Made by a program: the position numbers and the translations under genes
The notes under the pieces: model-generated
Database searches by the model: none
What the model was told of the DNA's origin: nothing
The model's input: only the letters and a program-made list of their open reading frames with translations
Assembly (NCBI RefSeq): GCF_039830135.1
Contig: NZ_CP156081.1
Location: forward strand, 544,001-608,000
DNA from: Defluviimonas sp. SAOS-178_SWC
GTDB lineage: Bacteria; Pseudomonadota; Alphaproteobacteria; Rhodobacterales; Rhodobacteraceae
Reading direction: 5' to 3'
Length of the DNA stretch: 64,000 bases
In this document: piece after piece, positions 63,875-64,000 of the stretch
Layout of the letters: each line of letters opens with the position of its first letter
How positions within the stretch are numbered: the stretch's first letter is position 1

Positions 63875-64000
63875 ATGACCGACAAGACCCAGAACGCGAT
63901 GTGGGGCGGGCGTTTCGCCGCCGGACCGGACGCGATCATGGAGGCGATCAACGCCTCGATCGGCTTCGACAGGCGGCTTCATGCCCAGGACATCGCAGGA
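63875..64000 (+). CDS. argH: Argininosuccinate lyase, N-terminal part
   Basis: The ATG at 63875 opens a frame of 42 codons to the window end. The residues [20 protein letters not shown] and [10 protein letters not shown] are the typical ArgH N-terminus. The enzyme releases arginine and fumarate from argininosuccinate. It is divergent from the TlpA-like gene with 20 bases between starts, a known arrangement in Rhodobacteraceae. Confidence 0.92.
   Translation, partial: MTDKTQNAMWGGRFAAGPDAIMEAINASIGFDRRLHAQDIAG

Overview
The window is chromosomal DNA of a high-GC alphaproteobacterium, almost certainly a member of the Rhodobacteraceae/Paracoccaceae (the Rhodobacter-Defluviimonas-Roseobacter sphere). 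The evidence is the gene content: a 44-residue aa3-type cytochrome oxidase subunit IV, a plant-type glutamate-cysteine ligase beside rsmE, a TRAP transporter, a pyrB operon with a dihydroorotase-like pseudoenzyme, ETF-ubiquinone oxidoreductase, phaA/phaB, and several small proteins that I recognise only from this family. Genes are packed tightly, and many neighbours overlap by 4 bases (ATGA or GTGA). I see no rRNA, tRNA, CRISPR array, transposase or intact prophage gene.

Layout. 1-4592: a leftward operon of response regulator, sensor kinase, MoxR-type ATPase and a gene cut by the window edge, divergent from a DegP/HtrA protease with a terminator. 4619-11638: an accessory catabolic cluster (HpaI-type aldolase, Gfo/Idh/MocA oxidoreductase, type II dehydroquinase, two divergent GntR/FCD regulators, a DctPQM TRAP transporter) that ends in a frameshifted, truncated shikimate-dehydrogenase-like gene. 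11639-12296: a decayed spacer with a strong hairpin and a broken excisionase-like helix-turn-helix. 12297-17375: a glycerol-3-phosphate module (DeoR/GlpR regulator divergent from glpD-glpK and an iron-type alcohol dehydrogenase), with a readable operator and promoter. 17418-20136: LysR regulator, SppA-type peptidase, a 54-residue zinc-ribbon protein and a pteridine-reductase-like SDR.

20137-29138: an AT-rich intergenic region with a perfect DnaA box and a 15-bp palindrome, then uvrC, a CadC/TPR regulator, pgsA-moaD-moaE, an OmpA/BON protein and ubiA. 29151-37400: rsmE, gshA, plsY, the pyr operon, a uracil-DNA glycosylase lacking most iron-sulfur cysteines, and moaB. 37486-42318: an RND efflux pair. 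42300-50602: DsbD-like domain protein, YqgE, Sua5, a DmdC-type acyl-CoA dehydrogenase with a metallo-beta-lactamase fold protein, cytochrome oxidase subunit IV, a lipoprotein and greA. 50757-58840: an Aur1/PAP2-like membrane protein, ETF-QO, a DUF1493-type gene interrupted at a G9 tract, a TPR protein, ispE, polyprenyl diphosphate synthase, a DUF2007 protein and a methyltransferase. 58969-64000: a DUF465 protein, phaB and phaA separated by a terminator-like hairpin, a stand-alone EAL protein, tag, a TlpA-like thioredoxin and the start of argH.

Most of the window is ordinary core genome. The parts most worth a second look are the dehydroquinase/TRAP cluster with its broken aroE-like gene and shared TAATCGATT sites, the G9 frameshift, the pyr pseudoenzyme operon, the origin-like region before uvrC, and the hairpins around phaAB. 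I did not find a clearly new multi-gene system.
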